This document shows, piece after piece, positions 13,086 to 35,356 of a DNA stretch of 64,000 bases. Every line of letters begins with the position of its first letter. Position 1 is the first letter of the stretch. The stretch lies in contig CM012953.1 in NCBI GenBank assembly GCA_000181795.3, forward strand, positions 9,722,893 through 9,786,892, given 5' to 3'. A model generated the notes under the pieces. The model saw only the letters and a list, made by a program, of their open reading frames with translations, made no database searches and was not told the DNA's origin. The position numbers and the translations under genes are program-made. The DNA is from Trichinella spiralis. Taxonomy: Eukaryota; Nematoda; Enoplea; Trichinellida; Trichinellidae.

Positions 13086-14475
13086 ATGTCTTTTGATTCA
13101 CATTTTTACGAAAAACTTCCAGAAGAGTTGACTGAAGCGGAGGTGAGACTGCTGCAAAACTCTCTGCTGTCCATTCGTCTTTCTCCGCCAGGGACGAGAA
13201 TAAAATTTAAGAAGGATGAGCTGATTCGTCTGATTGGTAACGCCATTCGGGTCTTCAAATCTCAACCGATGCTGCTGGAGTTGAAAGCGCCAGTTAAAAT
13301 AGCTGGCGATATACACGGCCAGTATTTGGACCTTTTAAGAACTTTCGACCATTCGGGCTATCCGCCACAGACAAAGTACCTCTTCCTCGGTGATTACGTT
13401 GATAGAGGTGTGAATTCATTGGAAGTAATCGTTCTGTTGTTTACATATAAAATTCTGAATCCAAACGACATTTTCTTGCTACGAGGCAATCACGAATGCA
13501 AGGCTCTTAATTTGATTTATGGATTTTTCGACGAACTATCAGCTCGCTTTGGTACTGATGATGGGGATGAAATTTTTAATTGGTTTCAAGAAGCGTTCAG
13601 CTGGATGCCAGTGTCAGCATTAGTCAGTGGAAAAATTTTGTGCATGCACGGAGGTTTGTCACCTGATTTGAAAAATCTGAAACAAGTAAGTTGTCTTTTT
13701 TATAAAAACTTTTGAAAGATTTGCTTAAATTTCCTTTTCTCTACTGCTTAAATTGAAAATATACTGTACTGCAAAAACTGTAATTTTTTGCAAATAATAA
13801 TCAAGTTATTTAATGAGTAAATTGTGATTGTAGTCTACTGTAAAATGTGATTAAATACTTTAAAACTGGACGGTTAGTTTTATTGATCAATCAATAAAAA
13901 TAATTTTTCATGCTTTCAGTTAAACGAATGCAATTTTTTCAAAATATTTATAGATCAATAGTTTGAAGCGTCCAATGCCATGTCTGGACTTTGGTTTGTG
14001 CTGTGATTTGTTATGGTCTGATCCAGACCCAGGCCATAAGGGATGGGCAGAAAATGCACGTGGAGTGTCTTTCACATTTGGTGAAGACGTTGTGAAAGAT
14101 TATATCGAAAAATTTGACATCGATTTGATTGTTCGCGCTCATCAAGTAAGTAAATGTTCTTAAATAACTGCAATCTGTACCATTATCATCACAATTTACA
14201 TTTTTAAATTTAAGCAGTACAAATTTTGACCTTTTAAATTATTTTAAATTGAAATAATGATTTGTATTATTTAAAGTTTAATTAATTTTCAGGTAGTTCC
14301 GAATGGATTTGAATTTTTCGCTGACAAGCGTTTAGTGACAATTTTCACCGCTCCGAACTACTGTAGCGAGAGTTACAATTCAGGGGCCATTTTGGTTGTT
14401 GATGAAATTCTGCAATGTCATTTTGAAATTCTACGTCCTGACGAATCAGCAAAGCCGGAATACAAGAGAAAATAA
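13086..14475 (+). CDS. Divergent PP1-type Ser/Thr protein phosphatase
   Basis: Exons 13086-13685, 13954-14145 and 14293-14475; 324 aa, close to the usual PP1 catalytic subunit length of about 330. All metal-binding and catalytic signatures of the PPP family are visible in order: GDIHGQ (near residue 75), [32 protein letters not shown] and RAHQVV. The family dephosphorylates Ser/Thr through a dinuclear metal centre, with partners chosen by RVxF docking. Most residues expected in the RVxF groove seem kept. It departs from canonical PP1 in the beta12-beta13 loop: NYCGEFDN of PP1 reads NYCSESYN here. The tail is short and basic (EYKRK). It resembles the rapidly diverging, often germline-expressed PP1 paralogues of nematodes. 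Expression and specificity are inferred, not seen. It is convergent with the GlyRS gene. AATAAA at 14655. Confidence 0.9.
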
Positions 14476-14829
14476 GCTGCTTTCCTCATTTGTCACATTC
14501 AAAAGTTACTCATCTATTCACTTTCAATGTGAATTACACTCAGTTTTTTCATATATCATCTAAAATTTCATTCAGATCATTCATTTAATCATTTAAAATT
14601 TCATCCTGTAGATGTCTGTAATGAATTATGGGAATTTTGATTCACATTAATATAAATAAATTTGATAAATAAATTACAAAAAGTTTTCATCATTTACGCT
14701 GAAAAAAAAGCAACAACCCACACCATACATAATTCTGCACGTACTATATACCAATGACATCGCCCATGCATTGCATTCGAATCGATTTTTTCTTTAAAGT
14801 GCACATTAAAAAAATAAAACAACGGAATG

Positions 14830-14848
14830 TTTATTTATTTATTTATTT
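14830..14848. repeat. ATTT microsatellite downstream of GlyRS
   Basis: A short TTTA/ATTT run. On the minus strand it supplies AATAAA-like motifs about 60-80 bases past the GlyRS stop codon, so it may double as the polyadenylation region of that gene. Confidence 0.6.
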
Positions 14849-14907
14849 TTGCTTATTACAAGTGAGATAATCGACCGCATGCACGTTGAAATTAAAATCA
14901 GCGTGAG

Positions 14908-18766
<3,859 letters not shown>

Positions 18767-19765
18767 TCACCTGATTTACTGTGACGAAATAAATTTGGAA
18801 TGCAAGTTCGAAACTGTATTTGCTGCTTTTCAAAGCTGTATTTTATTTAAAAAACATTAAACTACAAAATTGCCATCTTTAATGTATTATAAAAAATGAA
18901 ATTTATATTTCAAACATTGAGCAACTAATAATTAATTGTAATTTATGTTGCACTTATGATACTGCTTTAAAGTTTAATTTATTCCACAATCAGAGCAATA
19001 AACTGAACGTCTTCAAAATATTCTCTGAGTCACAGAACAGTTTGAAATTTTTTCCGTACTCTAATTTCTTGTATATTTCAATTTTTTAATTCCATTTGTC
19101 TGTGTTCCCTATATTTATCAGAATGTCCAGTCATTGACTTCTCAAAACAATCGAGAGTCGACAACAAAAGCCAAAAAACAATACCAATTGCAAACAATCA
19201 TTAAGCAATGAGATCAACATACCCGCAAGCACAAACAAATGGTTGGTAATACAAATCTGACAAAACAGTCTGTCAAATAATGCATTATTCCGACATCAGA
19301 AATTTCCAAATCATACTACCATAACAGAATCGAGAACAACAGTATTCATTCTGCTCTTAAATGGAGTAGTAATCATTATTAATACATATTTCAAACAATA
19401 AATTAACTTAAAAACATATGTAAATATGGATTTATGACAGTTACAAAGTATGCTAAATGTACAAAAAATATTCTGCTTAAATCCGCAAAAACTAACCATT
19501 CTTCATTCTTCAGTCTATATGTACAGCTTTTACAGTTGAAGCTTATATAATAGCTGCTGTTAGTTTCCTCTGTCGTTTGTCAACATAATATTAAAAAAGT
19601 TTTCTTAAACACATGGACAGCAGCATTCATATGCAAGGAATAATGGATCATTAAACCAACCTCGTTGTGTTTTGATAGCTTGAAAAAAGCAAATTCTGTT
19701 TAAAGTCAATACATGAATTTTAGAAATTTATATTCATAAACAAAATTTTTAATGTGGAAAAATTT
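18767..19765. other. Intergenic between GlyRS and tRNA-Asp
   Basis: AT-rich, no gene recognised. The part next to 18766 is the GlyRS promoter region. A T5 run on the minus strand at 19762-19758, just past the tRNA, is a fitting Pol III terminator. Confidence 0.6.
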
Positions 19766-19837
19766 CTCCCCGGCCGGGAATCGAACCCGGGTCGCCCGCG
19801 TGACAGGCGGGAATACTCACCACTATACTACCGAGGA
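19766..19837 (-). tRNA. tRNA-Asp (anticodon GTC)
   Basis: On the minus strand the 72-nt sequence folds as a complete cloverleaf. A 7-bp acceptor stem (TCCTCGG with CCGGGGA, one G-T pair) encloses a D arm, an anticodon loop CTGTCAC reading GTC and a T arm with GGTTCGATTCC. The discriminator base is G. A-box and B-box promoter sequences are intact and the canonical T5 terminator follows three bases downstream. There is no intron and no encoded CCA, as expected for a eukaryotic tRNA gene. Confidence 0.97.
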
Positions 19838-20301
19838 TACGTATACGATTACCTACTTAAATCCTTAAGAATTATGAACATGTTCAATAAATTTAACGCA
19901 CACAAATTTTCGCTGTGCTACATCACCAAGGCTGAACAAAATACAAGCCAGCTTTATATTAAACTTTAAATAAAGTAACTTTTCAACTATCTAGTAAATT
20001 TGCAGTCTCTATTTTGTCAAAAAACCCATTAATTATGAAAAACATTATAAATTAGCAATAAGGGGAAATCACTATCACTATTTGCAAATTACTTTAATTT
20101 TCATATCAAAACTTTACTATTGAATCTTTTAGAGTAAATAAATACAAAAGTAAAAAAACTGCCATCTATTTATTGTTCATCATTGATTATTTTGTTAGAA
20201 AATATTAAAAAACAATTTAACACAAACAAACACAAAATATCAGAACTGCTTTTATTTTAATATCATCAGAGATGAACCAATAAGCAGTAAAATCATTCAA
20301 T
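19838..20301. other. Intergenic between tRNA-Asp and eEF1B
   Basis: AT-rich, and includes the eEF1B 3' UTR on its right. Nothing else recognised. Confidence 0.6.
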
Positions 20302-21689
20302 TCATATTTTGTTGAATGAGACAACGTCCACGCTCTGCACCTTAAAACGGAATTGAAAAAATTAAAATTTGCACAAATCACTGTTTACCAAAATATGCTG
20401 AAAATAATACGACACATTTTGTTAGCAAAGCATAAATACAGTCATTTCTAATTGTAATTGACTGCATGTTTTTTTATGCTGAACTTACCAACTCATCAAA
20501 ATTTTGTATGTCCGTTGATAGAAGGTCAACAGAAACTTTTTCATCATGGACAACACAAGCAATTTGCAACTTTTTAATGCCATATCCAACTGGAACAAGT
20601 TTAGCTAAACAGTTATTCAGTTAATTTTAATAAAGTATAATTTTAAATGCACAATGAACAAACAAACATTCTCCCCAAAGAAGGCCATCCATCTTAATAC
20701 TTCGAACACACTTCTCCAACTCGTTCATGTCAGTTTCATCACTCCAGGGCTTCACGTCTAACACAACGCAACTTTTAGCCACCGCTGCTGGTTCTAAATA
20801 TAAAATAAATATGACGGCTTTTATAAAAATAACAATCAATTAGCAAACTTTTAGATTTCCTCGCTTCATAAGCTTTTAATACTTCTTGACGAATTCGCTG
20901 TTTCTCTTCATCCTTTGAAAAGTAGAAAATAATAAAAATAAAGTTAAATGGATTTCATTAAAATTAACTTCTTCCTCATCTGACGAGCCGAAAAGATCAA
21001 TGTTTTCATCCTCATCAACCTTTTCAACAGCTGAAGATTGAGCATTCGATTTACTATCTCCAGTTTTCACAGTTTCAAGGCGCAATTCTAACTTCTCAAC
21101 ACCTTCAAAATAAAATGCATATACATTTTTAAATACATTTATAGACAGAATGTAAAACCAACAAACACACGTTCCAACAACTTTGCATGCGCAATTTCCA
21201 TCTGAGAGAGACGAGAAAGAAGTTCCTCAAATTCGATAGACTTGTTCTTATCCCCAACCTATAAGAAATTTACTATAAACTAATATATATTGGGCATATT
21301 AAACAAAAAAAATAATAGAAAATCAAGAAAACTAAAAAAACACGCAAAACAAAAGACAATTACTTTCACAGCTTCAATGTGATTGGACATTTTTTTACGC
21401 CATTCACGAATATCGTTTACCATTTCATTGACAGATGAATTAGCCTGTAACTTTTTTAACTGAACCTTTTTTCTACAAATCTTCCCAGATCACCAAAATA
21501 TAAAGAAAATAATGACGTCATTAAAAAGGCATGCAGTTCATAAATTAAAATTCAAATCCTCTCACCGTCTATTTATTCTGATAATTAGATTATATGAAAC
21601 AAACGAACCTTTGCAATCTGTTTCGCTTCGCATTTGTTTCGATCAATCCAAATATGCTTGTAAACTTCAAATAAACACTTTGCGTCCAT
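20302..21689 (-). CDS. EEF1D: Elongation factor 1B delta/beta (eEF1A GEF)
   Basis: Eight exons: 21689-21609, 21444-21364, 21258-21171, 21102-20969, 20912-20849, 20793-20668, 20604-20489, 20340-20302; 242 aa. It is the nucleotide exchange subunit that recharges eEF1A with GTP. A coiled coil with leucines spaced about every seven residues spans roughly residues 60-100 ([11 protein letters not shown]). An acidic CK2-type block ([16 protein letters not shown]) follows. The C-terminal GEF domain shows [26 protein letters not shown] and [11 protein letters not shown] and ends in the typical SFNKI. No N-terminal GST-like domain is present, so a leucine-zipper delta form fits better than beta. It is divergent to CYFIP, with starts 489 bp apart. 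Confidence 0.95.
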
Positions 21690-22178
21690 TATGTCCTAAA
21701 TAATGGAAAAATAGTGGATGCTAATCGCAATAAAAAAAACTTCAGAAACCCCAAAAAGGTGCTACGTGTGAACAATACGGCAAAAAGTGAATGCACTGAA
21801 TATACTGTATTTACAGTAATATTTCCAAAAAATTATTTAATCAGCAATATAATAATTTTGCCTTTGTATTAAAAAATGTAATTAAAATGTTATTAATTTT
21901 CATAATCACATTTTTTGCTTGATGTTTCATTAATACTACATCGTGGTTAAAAACTGTGCTCTATCACTTGATTTTTTTACAGATTACTGTAGGGCTTAGA
22001 AGTTGTATGATAGATTGTCAAAGTTATATTTGAATCAAGTGAAATTGTTGATTGCTTCACATATTTCTGAAATAATTTTATCGTGTAATTTTTTCTTAGA
22101 TTGAAAGTGATGATACAGTTCGTTTATGTAGCGCTATTTTGAAGTTTGTATTTTTATTTTTGTATAGAAACGCATGAC
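21690..22178. promoter_or_regulatory. Shared intergenic region of divergent EEF1D and CYFIP
   Basis: The 489-bp gap between two divergently transcribed housekeeping genes must hold both promoters. A TTTTTGTATAG acceptor-like sequence ends at 22166, 12 bases before the CYFIP ATG. It could be a 5' UTR intron end or a trans-splice site. Confidence 0.5.
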
Positions 22179-28177
<5,999 letters not shown>

Positions 28178-28465
28178 ACTACATATTTCATTTTATGAAT
28201 ATTCATTTTTCATACAAAAGGAATATATATGATAAAAGTATATTATTAAATATGCAATGTTTATTGCATTAACTGTATACATATTTAATTGACTCCAAAA
28301 AGATCGCGATTGTCTAATTGGAATAATATATGAGTAAATTATTCTTTTCTAGTGATGAATTCTTTTTGCATTTAAACTGTTTTTTTGCAGATTGCAATAC
28401 TTTTGATATGACTGTTGCATGTTGTAATATTGTCAATTGTAATTGTTTTGTTGAACAGTTGAAAC

Positions 28466-30419
28466 ATGAAGGAAGAAGACGTTTATGAGACCAGTGATCT
28501 TCCGGAATGTGAACAGCACATCAAAACTGAAGTAAATGATGGCCACATGTTTTTTTAAATTTACAGAAGGCTAATTTCTTTTTTGTATATTTTCTTTAGG
28601 AAGTATTCGAAAGTGAGCATATCGATTCGATTAGCATCAGTCCATTGGCTGCATACGAGGTGTTCAAAGCAAAAACATTGGAATCAGATCAAGCCGGTTT
28701 GATGACAGATTAATGTTAATTTTTTTTATGCTGAAAAAGTGGCAGAGGTTTTGCTTTTTAGAGTTGGGCGAATATTTCAAAGGATATGATCATAAATTGC
28801 AGGTGGAATTTGTTGAAATGAGCGTTATTGGATTTGAAAATTAAATTTCAATTTAATTCAGGTCAGTGAGGAATCGATTGGTGAAAAATACAATCGTTTG
28901 AGACGTGAAGTGGATGAACTCGTTAAAAGCATATCCTCTGCGAAAGTATGACGAAGAGTTATTAATTTCTCAAAAATATTGCATACAGAAGTAGTCGGTG
29001 TTTGTATTGTATAATAAAGAATGAGTTTGGTAGGATTTTTTCTAGTAAGAGAGAAAAAATATATCCATTTTTCAGGAATCATCCCAAAGCGCAAATACGG
29101 CAGAAGTATTGAACAATGAAAAGTTGACTTTCGAAGAAGCGGATGCTTTGCAGCATATGTTGAAGAAACTTCAAGTGGAACAAGTTATTGGGGAATCTTC
29201 GACATCAATCGCAAATGAACAAGAAAATCGTTTGATGTGATTTACAAACAGGAAACAGACTTTTGTTTTTTTTTCATTACTGATTTTCAGGTTGATTACT
29301 GAAGCATTTGAAAATTTGAAGAAAATATCACCCCCTAAAAAGGATGGCAAAGCCGTTCAGTCGGAAGAGGAAATAGCTAGAAACAAAATCACGTTTGATT
29401 TTTACCCTAACAAAGAGCAGCAAGCATTCAATGATCAAGCGCGTGTAATTTGAATTTATTCAAAATTAAGCTCATTAATTTTTTGTCTTTATTTAAATTG
29501 TAATTTAGATTTCGCAGCTAGAATCACGAATTGCGCAGTTTGAAACTCTGCTTGGAGTTGACAAAAAAAATATGGTCTGCGATTATAATGAATTTGGTTG
29601 TTGAATTTTATTGAATTACGCGCATTGTGTTTTAGCAAGCAGTTTTATCCGAATTAAATGGAAAAACTTTCAAGGTATTAATAGCAGTGAAAAAGTTAGT
29701 TACGTTGGATGAATAGATGAAAATAATTTCTGTTCATCATCAGGAGGCGTTGGATGAACTTAAATTGCAAGTGGAGATGCTGGATACAAATCACTTGGAT
29801 ACAATTGAGGCACGTTTGTCGGCGATATGTTCGAAAATATCTGCAATCAAGGAAAAGAAACCTAATCTCGATTCTGAACAAGAAAAAAAAGTATTTGATT
29901 TATTTTATTTTTTAGTATACAAAAATAAAAATGCAAATTATATTTGGTTTTGTGTGCAGATTGAAGAGTTGTACGATATGATGAAAAAGTGGGATAGTAC
30001 GTGTGATTCGCTTCCTTTAATAGTGGACAGATTGCAGTCTTTACAAGTTTTGCATGAGCAAGGTTTGGCATTTGAAATTTTTTATTAAATGAAAAAATTT
30101 ATTAATAATATTCTTATGCTGTATATGATGAAGTATAAAGTATATGATGAGTAAAAGTTGTTTACTTTTTTTTATTACTTTCAGCAGTTCAGTTTAGTCA
30201 ATATTTGACGTACCTGGACGGAGTGCAACAAGATATTTCAAAATCTCTCAGCAACTGTTCAACTCTTTTAACAGAAGTAAGCAGTTTTTTTTCCATGGCG
30301 AATTTATTTTCAAAATTTTACTGTAGGTTCAAACCGTATTTGGCAAAAACATGGAAGTGATCAAGGAAAATTTCGAAGCAGTAAAACGACGTATAGCAGC
30401 TTTGAAAAATCAGTCATAA
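28466..30419 (+). CDS. DCTN2: Dynactin subunit 2 (dynamitin, p50)
   Basis: Twelve exons: 28466-28531, 28600-28696, 28762-28802, 28862-28945, 29076-29236, 29291-29444, 29509-29574, 29636-29674, 29744-29890, 29960-30062, 30185-30276, 30327-30419; 380 aa (human 401). It is a coiled-coil shoulder subunit that links the dynactin arm to the Arp1 filament for dynein cargo transport. The N-terminal DVYETSDLPE is diagnostic. The middle carries EKYNRLRREVDEL and FDFYPNKEQQAFNDQAR, then heptad-rich helices ending FEAVKRRIAALKNQS. The donor at 29575 (GTCTGC) is weak, but phase requires it. The start lies 288 bp after the CYFIP stop on the same strand. A CAG nine bases before the ATG could serve as a cis or trans acceptor. 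Confidence 0.93.
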
Positions 30420-31165
30420 ATTGTCAACTTCATTGCGTAGATGATATGCGTGTTTATTTATCTAAGGGTGATTTTATTTGGTGGTATTTTCAGATATTTT
30501 GTATTTCCTAGAAAAACAGAATTTGGTCACACGAATTATCTGTTCTCAGATAAGATATTTTAATAAAAACGAATGAATATCTATTAATATGAAAAGCAGC
30601 CTAATTTTTATGTATGTATTTTTGTACGTATTAACAAATAATACCATTAGATGGGTAAATGTTTAACATTTCACATCGTATATTTTGTGAGAAAAGATGT
30701 AATAGGTTGTAAATCACAATTTCATTTGGGTAAATAAATTTAAGATGATTCTGAAAAACTTTAGCTTACGTGAGATTTTAAGGCATCCAAAAAAAAGAAA
30801 TTACTGCTATCATCACATGCAAAAAAGTCATAAAATGAACACAAACAAATTCAAATAAGTTTTCATTTCATCGTAAGTGTTCAAATTTCAGCAATCGATT
30901 TAAAAAGCAAATTAAAAATCCTGCATTTACATATACTGTAATGAGTCGCATTTTGTAGCAATATTTCACTGAGCATTCCCATCCTGTATTTCTTGATAAT
31001 TTGGTATTTTTATATGAAAATTTTGTTTTTTTTAATGAAATAAGTGATTGATGAAATCGAATAATTAATTTATGAAAATTTTTGTAATTTACCTGAAAAA
31101 TCAATTACTGTATTTTAAAACGATTTTCACGACATTATTTTAAGAATTTGAACTTGTGCGGCGAA
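30420..31165. other. Intergenic between DCTN2 and RFC5
   Basis: Contains the DCTN2 AATAAA (30562-30567) and the RFC5 promoter region. No coding signal seen. Confidence 0.6.
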
Positions 31166-33153
31166 ATGGTTGATAAATGTCGTACAGAAATACTTCCATG
31201 GTAAATAAATCTTTCGAACATTTTTAGTATGATGTGCTTTATTTTGTGTATGCTGTTATTTCAAGCTTTATTTGAATTATGTAAACGAAGCGTTTGCTAC
31301 TTTGGTTTGTTTTGTTTGTGTTTTTTCAGTTCGTCAAATTTATTTTTATTTTAAATTAAATTTAATTTAATCTTCAGTTATACGAATAAATGTTGTTTAG
31401 GGTTGAAAAATATCGTCCATCAAAATTAGAAGAGCTAATTTCTCACAAAGATATTCTCGAAACGAGTATAAATGATGTTTTGCAACTTTTACCATGATCT
31501 GTTTGATTGTTCTTTTTATTTTTACAACATTTCAGTCGGTCGATTTATCAATGAGAACCGTTTACCGCATCTCTTGTTCTACGGTCCTCCTGGAACCGGG
31601 AAAACCAGCACCATTTTAGCCTGTGCAAAACAACTGTATGAGAAAAATCAGCTGAAGTCGATGGTTCTTGAAGTATGATTTGAAAAATAAATTAATTGCT
31701 TTTCAAATTGTGTTGGGAAAGAGAGAAATTGACGTTGAATTTAGTTGAATGCGTCCGATGATCGTGGTATTGGTGTCGTTCGAGAGCAGATATTGAATTT
31801 TGCCAGTACAAAAACGATCTTTGGTGGTCGTTTTAAAATGATCATTTTGGACGAAGCGGATGCCATGACACGCGATGCACAAAATGCTTTGCGTCGAAGC
31901 AAGTTATTTATCATTTATCCTTTATACTGATATTCTAAAGAAACTGTGTTTCTGTTTTTAGCACACAGCTAAATTATAAATTTGATTATTTAATTTGTTA
32001 AATTTATTTATATTGGATCTCAAAGTGAACAACTGTTATCTTTTATTAATTTAAAGTGAATTCTGGTCTTTTTTGATTGTTCTGTTGTTATTTTAGTTAT
32101 TGAAAAGTACACGGACAATGTTCGATTTTGCTTGATTTGCAATTACTTATCCAAAATTATACCGCCATTGCAGTCCAGGTGTACGCGTTTTCGATTTGCC
32201 CCACTGAAATCAAATCAAATTACACCTCGGTTGATGCATGTAATTGAAGCAGAGAAGTAGAAATAGTTTGAAGTTTGTTTTAATGAAAAATGAACTTTTC
32301 TTTTTTCACTTTCAGAGTAAAATTTACAGAAGAAGGCTTGCAGCATCTTGTACTTTTGTCTGGTGGAGATATGAGAAGAGCACTGAACATATTACAAGTA
32401 GACAACACTTCTCTCAAATGATCAATTACTATCCGAATATTATTTTATACTATTTGTTTTTTATTATGTTAATTAAGTAATGCTTTTTTGTTTACAAGAT
32501 ATTTTTCAGAGTACAGCTATGGCGTTTGATATGGTGAACATGGAAAATGTCTATGCTTGTGTTGGAAAACCGAAACCAGATGATATAAAGGCAATTGTGG
32601 AATGGCTGTTTAACAAAGACTTTTCAGAAACATATAAAAGTAATTATATTTTGTAAAATTTGATTTATCTTTGTTTTTGCAGTTCAATGTTTTCTTCTAT
32701 TTGCGATCTGTATAGATTAAGTTTAGAAGGAATAAATAACAATAAATGTGAGAAAGTATTGTTGTACATTTTTCAATAAGTTGTTTTTCTTCATATTTTG
32801 ATGAATTTAAGTTTTTTTTCAATTTAGTACATTTTTAGTTGATTTATTCTAGGAATAACATTTTTGAAATTGAAAAAAGGTCTCGCGTTGCAAGATATTT
32901 TGGAAGAAGTACATTTATTTGTTCAAAAAGGTTTGCTGATTTTGTTTGTTTTCAAATTTATAATGTAATGTGTATATTTTCAGTGGAAATTCCGGCCCTC
33001 GTGAGAATTTATTTAATCGATCGTTTGGCAGAAATTGAAGAAAGTTTAACGAGAGGGGCAAGCGATAAGCTGCAACTGAGTGCACTGATTGCTGCATTTC
33101 ATATTGCACGGGATATTATTGAAAAAGAAGCGATCGTTGTAAAAGAAAGCTAG
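31166..33153 (+). CDS. RFC5: Replication factor C subunit 5 (clamp-loader ATPase)
   Basis: Nine exons: 31166-31200, 31401-31465, 31536-31672, 31745-31898, 32097-32256, 32316-32397, 32510-32639, 32853-32930, 32984-33153; 336 aa (human RFC5 340). The small first exon gives the family N-terminus LPW joined to VEKYRP. Then come Walker [11 protein letters not shown], Walker [10 protein letters not shown], sensor 1 CNYLSKI, the SRC arginine-finger motif and the collar helices. It opens PCNA and loads it at primer-template junctions as part of the RFC pentamer, and also in alternative clamp loaders. Intron 4 (31899-32096) starts with GC rather than GT (GAA|GCAAGT) and is the only reading that keeps LRRIIEKYTDN in frame. 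An AATAAA follows at about 33259. Convergent with FMO, 169 bp apart. Confidence 0.96.
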
Positions 33154-33322
33154 CCTTGTTTTGTGATATTTTTTTGAGAAAAACTTGTTCTCTTTGATCA
33201 ATATGCATTTTAGCATTTTTTTAAGTTGTGATATTGGCTAACTACTTTGAAATGGGAAAATAAACGCAGATTTTCATTCGCTGATAGTGAAATTCATTTA
33301 AAACAAGAAAGTTAGGTACAAA

Positions 33323-35356
33323 TCATACAGTATGACAACGGTAAACTGTTCGTTGATTCTGTAAAGGTTGGTAAATTTCAAAATCGGCATCGTTAAGTAT
33401 TTTGAATTGAAACGTTTTGTACTCGGACAGATGTCTAGGCCGAATTTCAGACAGGCGGTTGTAAACATGCTCCAAATAAGGTGGCAATGGATTCAATTTT
33501 GCCAAGTCGATCAGTCGGTATAAATATGCCCACTGCAACGGACCCATATAATGAGGAGGAAGCGCTTTTCCCAGTGTCATCTTCTGACGCATCTCGTTTT
33601 CTAACATCTCATCCTCACGTATTTGTTCTTCACTTGGCATGTCAAACTTTCCTTTGAGCAGTTCAACGCAGAAACGAACTTGTACATCGAAAAAGGGAAA
33701 CGGTAATACGGTATAATTGAGACCGATGAAAAATAAATTTTTCAAATTAACATGAATCATGTGATAATGCAATGGTGAAACGGAATTCGATTTCACGTAC
33801 AACGGTGTGCAGTGTTGTAGAAATGGAAATTCATATTCATAACCAGTGCAAAAAATTATCGTATCTACAGTTAGATATTGTCCATCTTTTAATATTACAC
33901 CGTTTTTTTCACAACTTTCTATGCCGACTGTTTCCTCCAAATGTTCGGGAAGAGCAGACTGCAAACGAGAATCATTATGGCATAAGTACACCTGTAAAGG
34001 TTTTTTTTTTCTTTTACTCGAACTTCACTACTGATATCAATATAATCTGCAGTACACTGACTGGAATATACCTTTTTGGCAAAGTGACTCAGCTCGAATG
34101 CAAGGTCAACACCACTTGGTCCTGCGCCTAAGCATGCAACTCTACGCCCTTGAAACTTTTCCGGAACTCGATATCTTGATGCATGCAGAAGTTCACCTTG
34201 AAATTGATCCATTCCTTTGATTTCAGGAATGTGAGGCAATGCGTAATGCCTAGTTGTTCAAAATCAAAAAAAACATATATATATGTAAATACAACAAACA
34301 TTATTTCTCTTACCCACTGCAAACAAAAAGTGCATCAAAAAAGTGAGTTTCGAAAAGTTTCGTTTTTACATTTTTCACTTCTAATTCCCAACAATATTCA
34401 CCATTGGGATGCGCATGCACGTCAGTTACTTTGTAGCCAAACTAATAAAGAGATAAAGGTTAGTAAATTCCAAAGAATATACAAAAATAAAAGAACCTTT
34501 ATGTGTTGCAATAAGTTGAAATGCTTTGCATAATCTTGCAAATAGTCAGAAACTAACTGATGGCAAATGAAAGATTCCTTGATCGTGTTTTTGAAGGGAA
34601 AATCTGGGAAACCCATTATCTCTTTTGGAAGATTAGTTCTAGAGAATAATAATATTGCAAAGTCTACAAATATTCTACACTTTTATAACAAGGAAAATCA
34701 TCAAATTATAAAAAGCTTAAAAATTTTTCAATTTATGATTAACTTTATCGTGTAATACAAATACAAAGTTAAGAAAGTTGACTTAAGTAACCGAACTGAC
34801 GCTAATCATAATGATTAACGCAGTCAGTAAGTAAATTAAATATAAAGTTATGCATACATTTTATAATAATTAAAAATGTGGTGAACTGCAAAAAGTGCAC
34901 TAAAAAAATAAACATCCTTTTCAAGGCTTATTTAATGTTTTGCTTTTCAATGCAAAAATTAATGAACTAATTTTTTTCATACTTTTTCTTTCTAGATTTC
35001 TTTTTAAGATAGTCCAGAAAATTTCAATAACATAAATAAATTTTAAAATTATATTTTGAAGCAAAACAGACGGCAGGATGCGCATGACTACACAAATAAA
35101 ATTCTATAAGATTTGACATTTACATACAGTCATATCGATTGATTATAACTGACTTGCCGTCTTACTTCAAATTTTTGTACAGAACCGGATGACGAGTTTC
35201 ATTTCGAATATCTTCACCCACTTGATCAGTATAATTCCAAGTTCCACCAACACGATCCAATATTTCATAAACCACTACCGTTGCATTTTTGATCAGACGT
35301 GCGTACTTACAAGCACACAGGCCAGCTGCTCCGGCGCCAATCACACAAATGCGCAT
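33323..35356 (-). CDS. Flavin-containing monooxygenase (FMO)
   Basis: Five exons: 35356-35166, 34638-34497, 34441-34314, 34249-34072, 33991-33323; 435 aa, at the short end for animal FMOs. It uses FAD and NADPH to oxygenate soft N or S nucleophiles. The FAD-binding Rossmann signature GAGAAGL lies at residues 8-14, followed by GGTWNY. The FMO fingerprint FQGELLHASRY comes next, then the NADPH-binding GAGPSG and the FCTGYEY motif. There is no clear C-terminal hydrophobic anchor, unlike vertebrate microsomal FMOs, so a soluble or peripherally bound form is possible. Intron 4 is short (80 bp). Which animal FMO class it belongs to cannot be told by eye. Confidence 0.94.

Noticed and set aside
19754-19969. 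ORF of 71 codons crossing the tRNA
   Set aside because: Its N-terminal half is translated tRNA-Asp sequence and it has no protein similarity.
34020-34072. Reading FMO exon 4 straight through (AAKKVYSSQ...)
   Set aside because: The frame runs into a low-complexity Lys stretch, whereas splicing GTATAT to TTTACAG joins it to the conserved VYLCHND continuation in phase.
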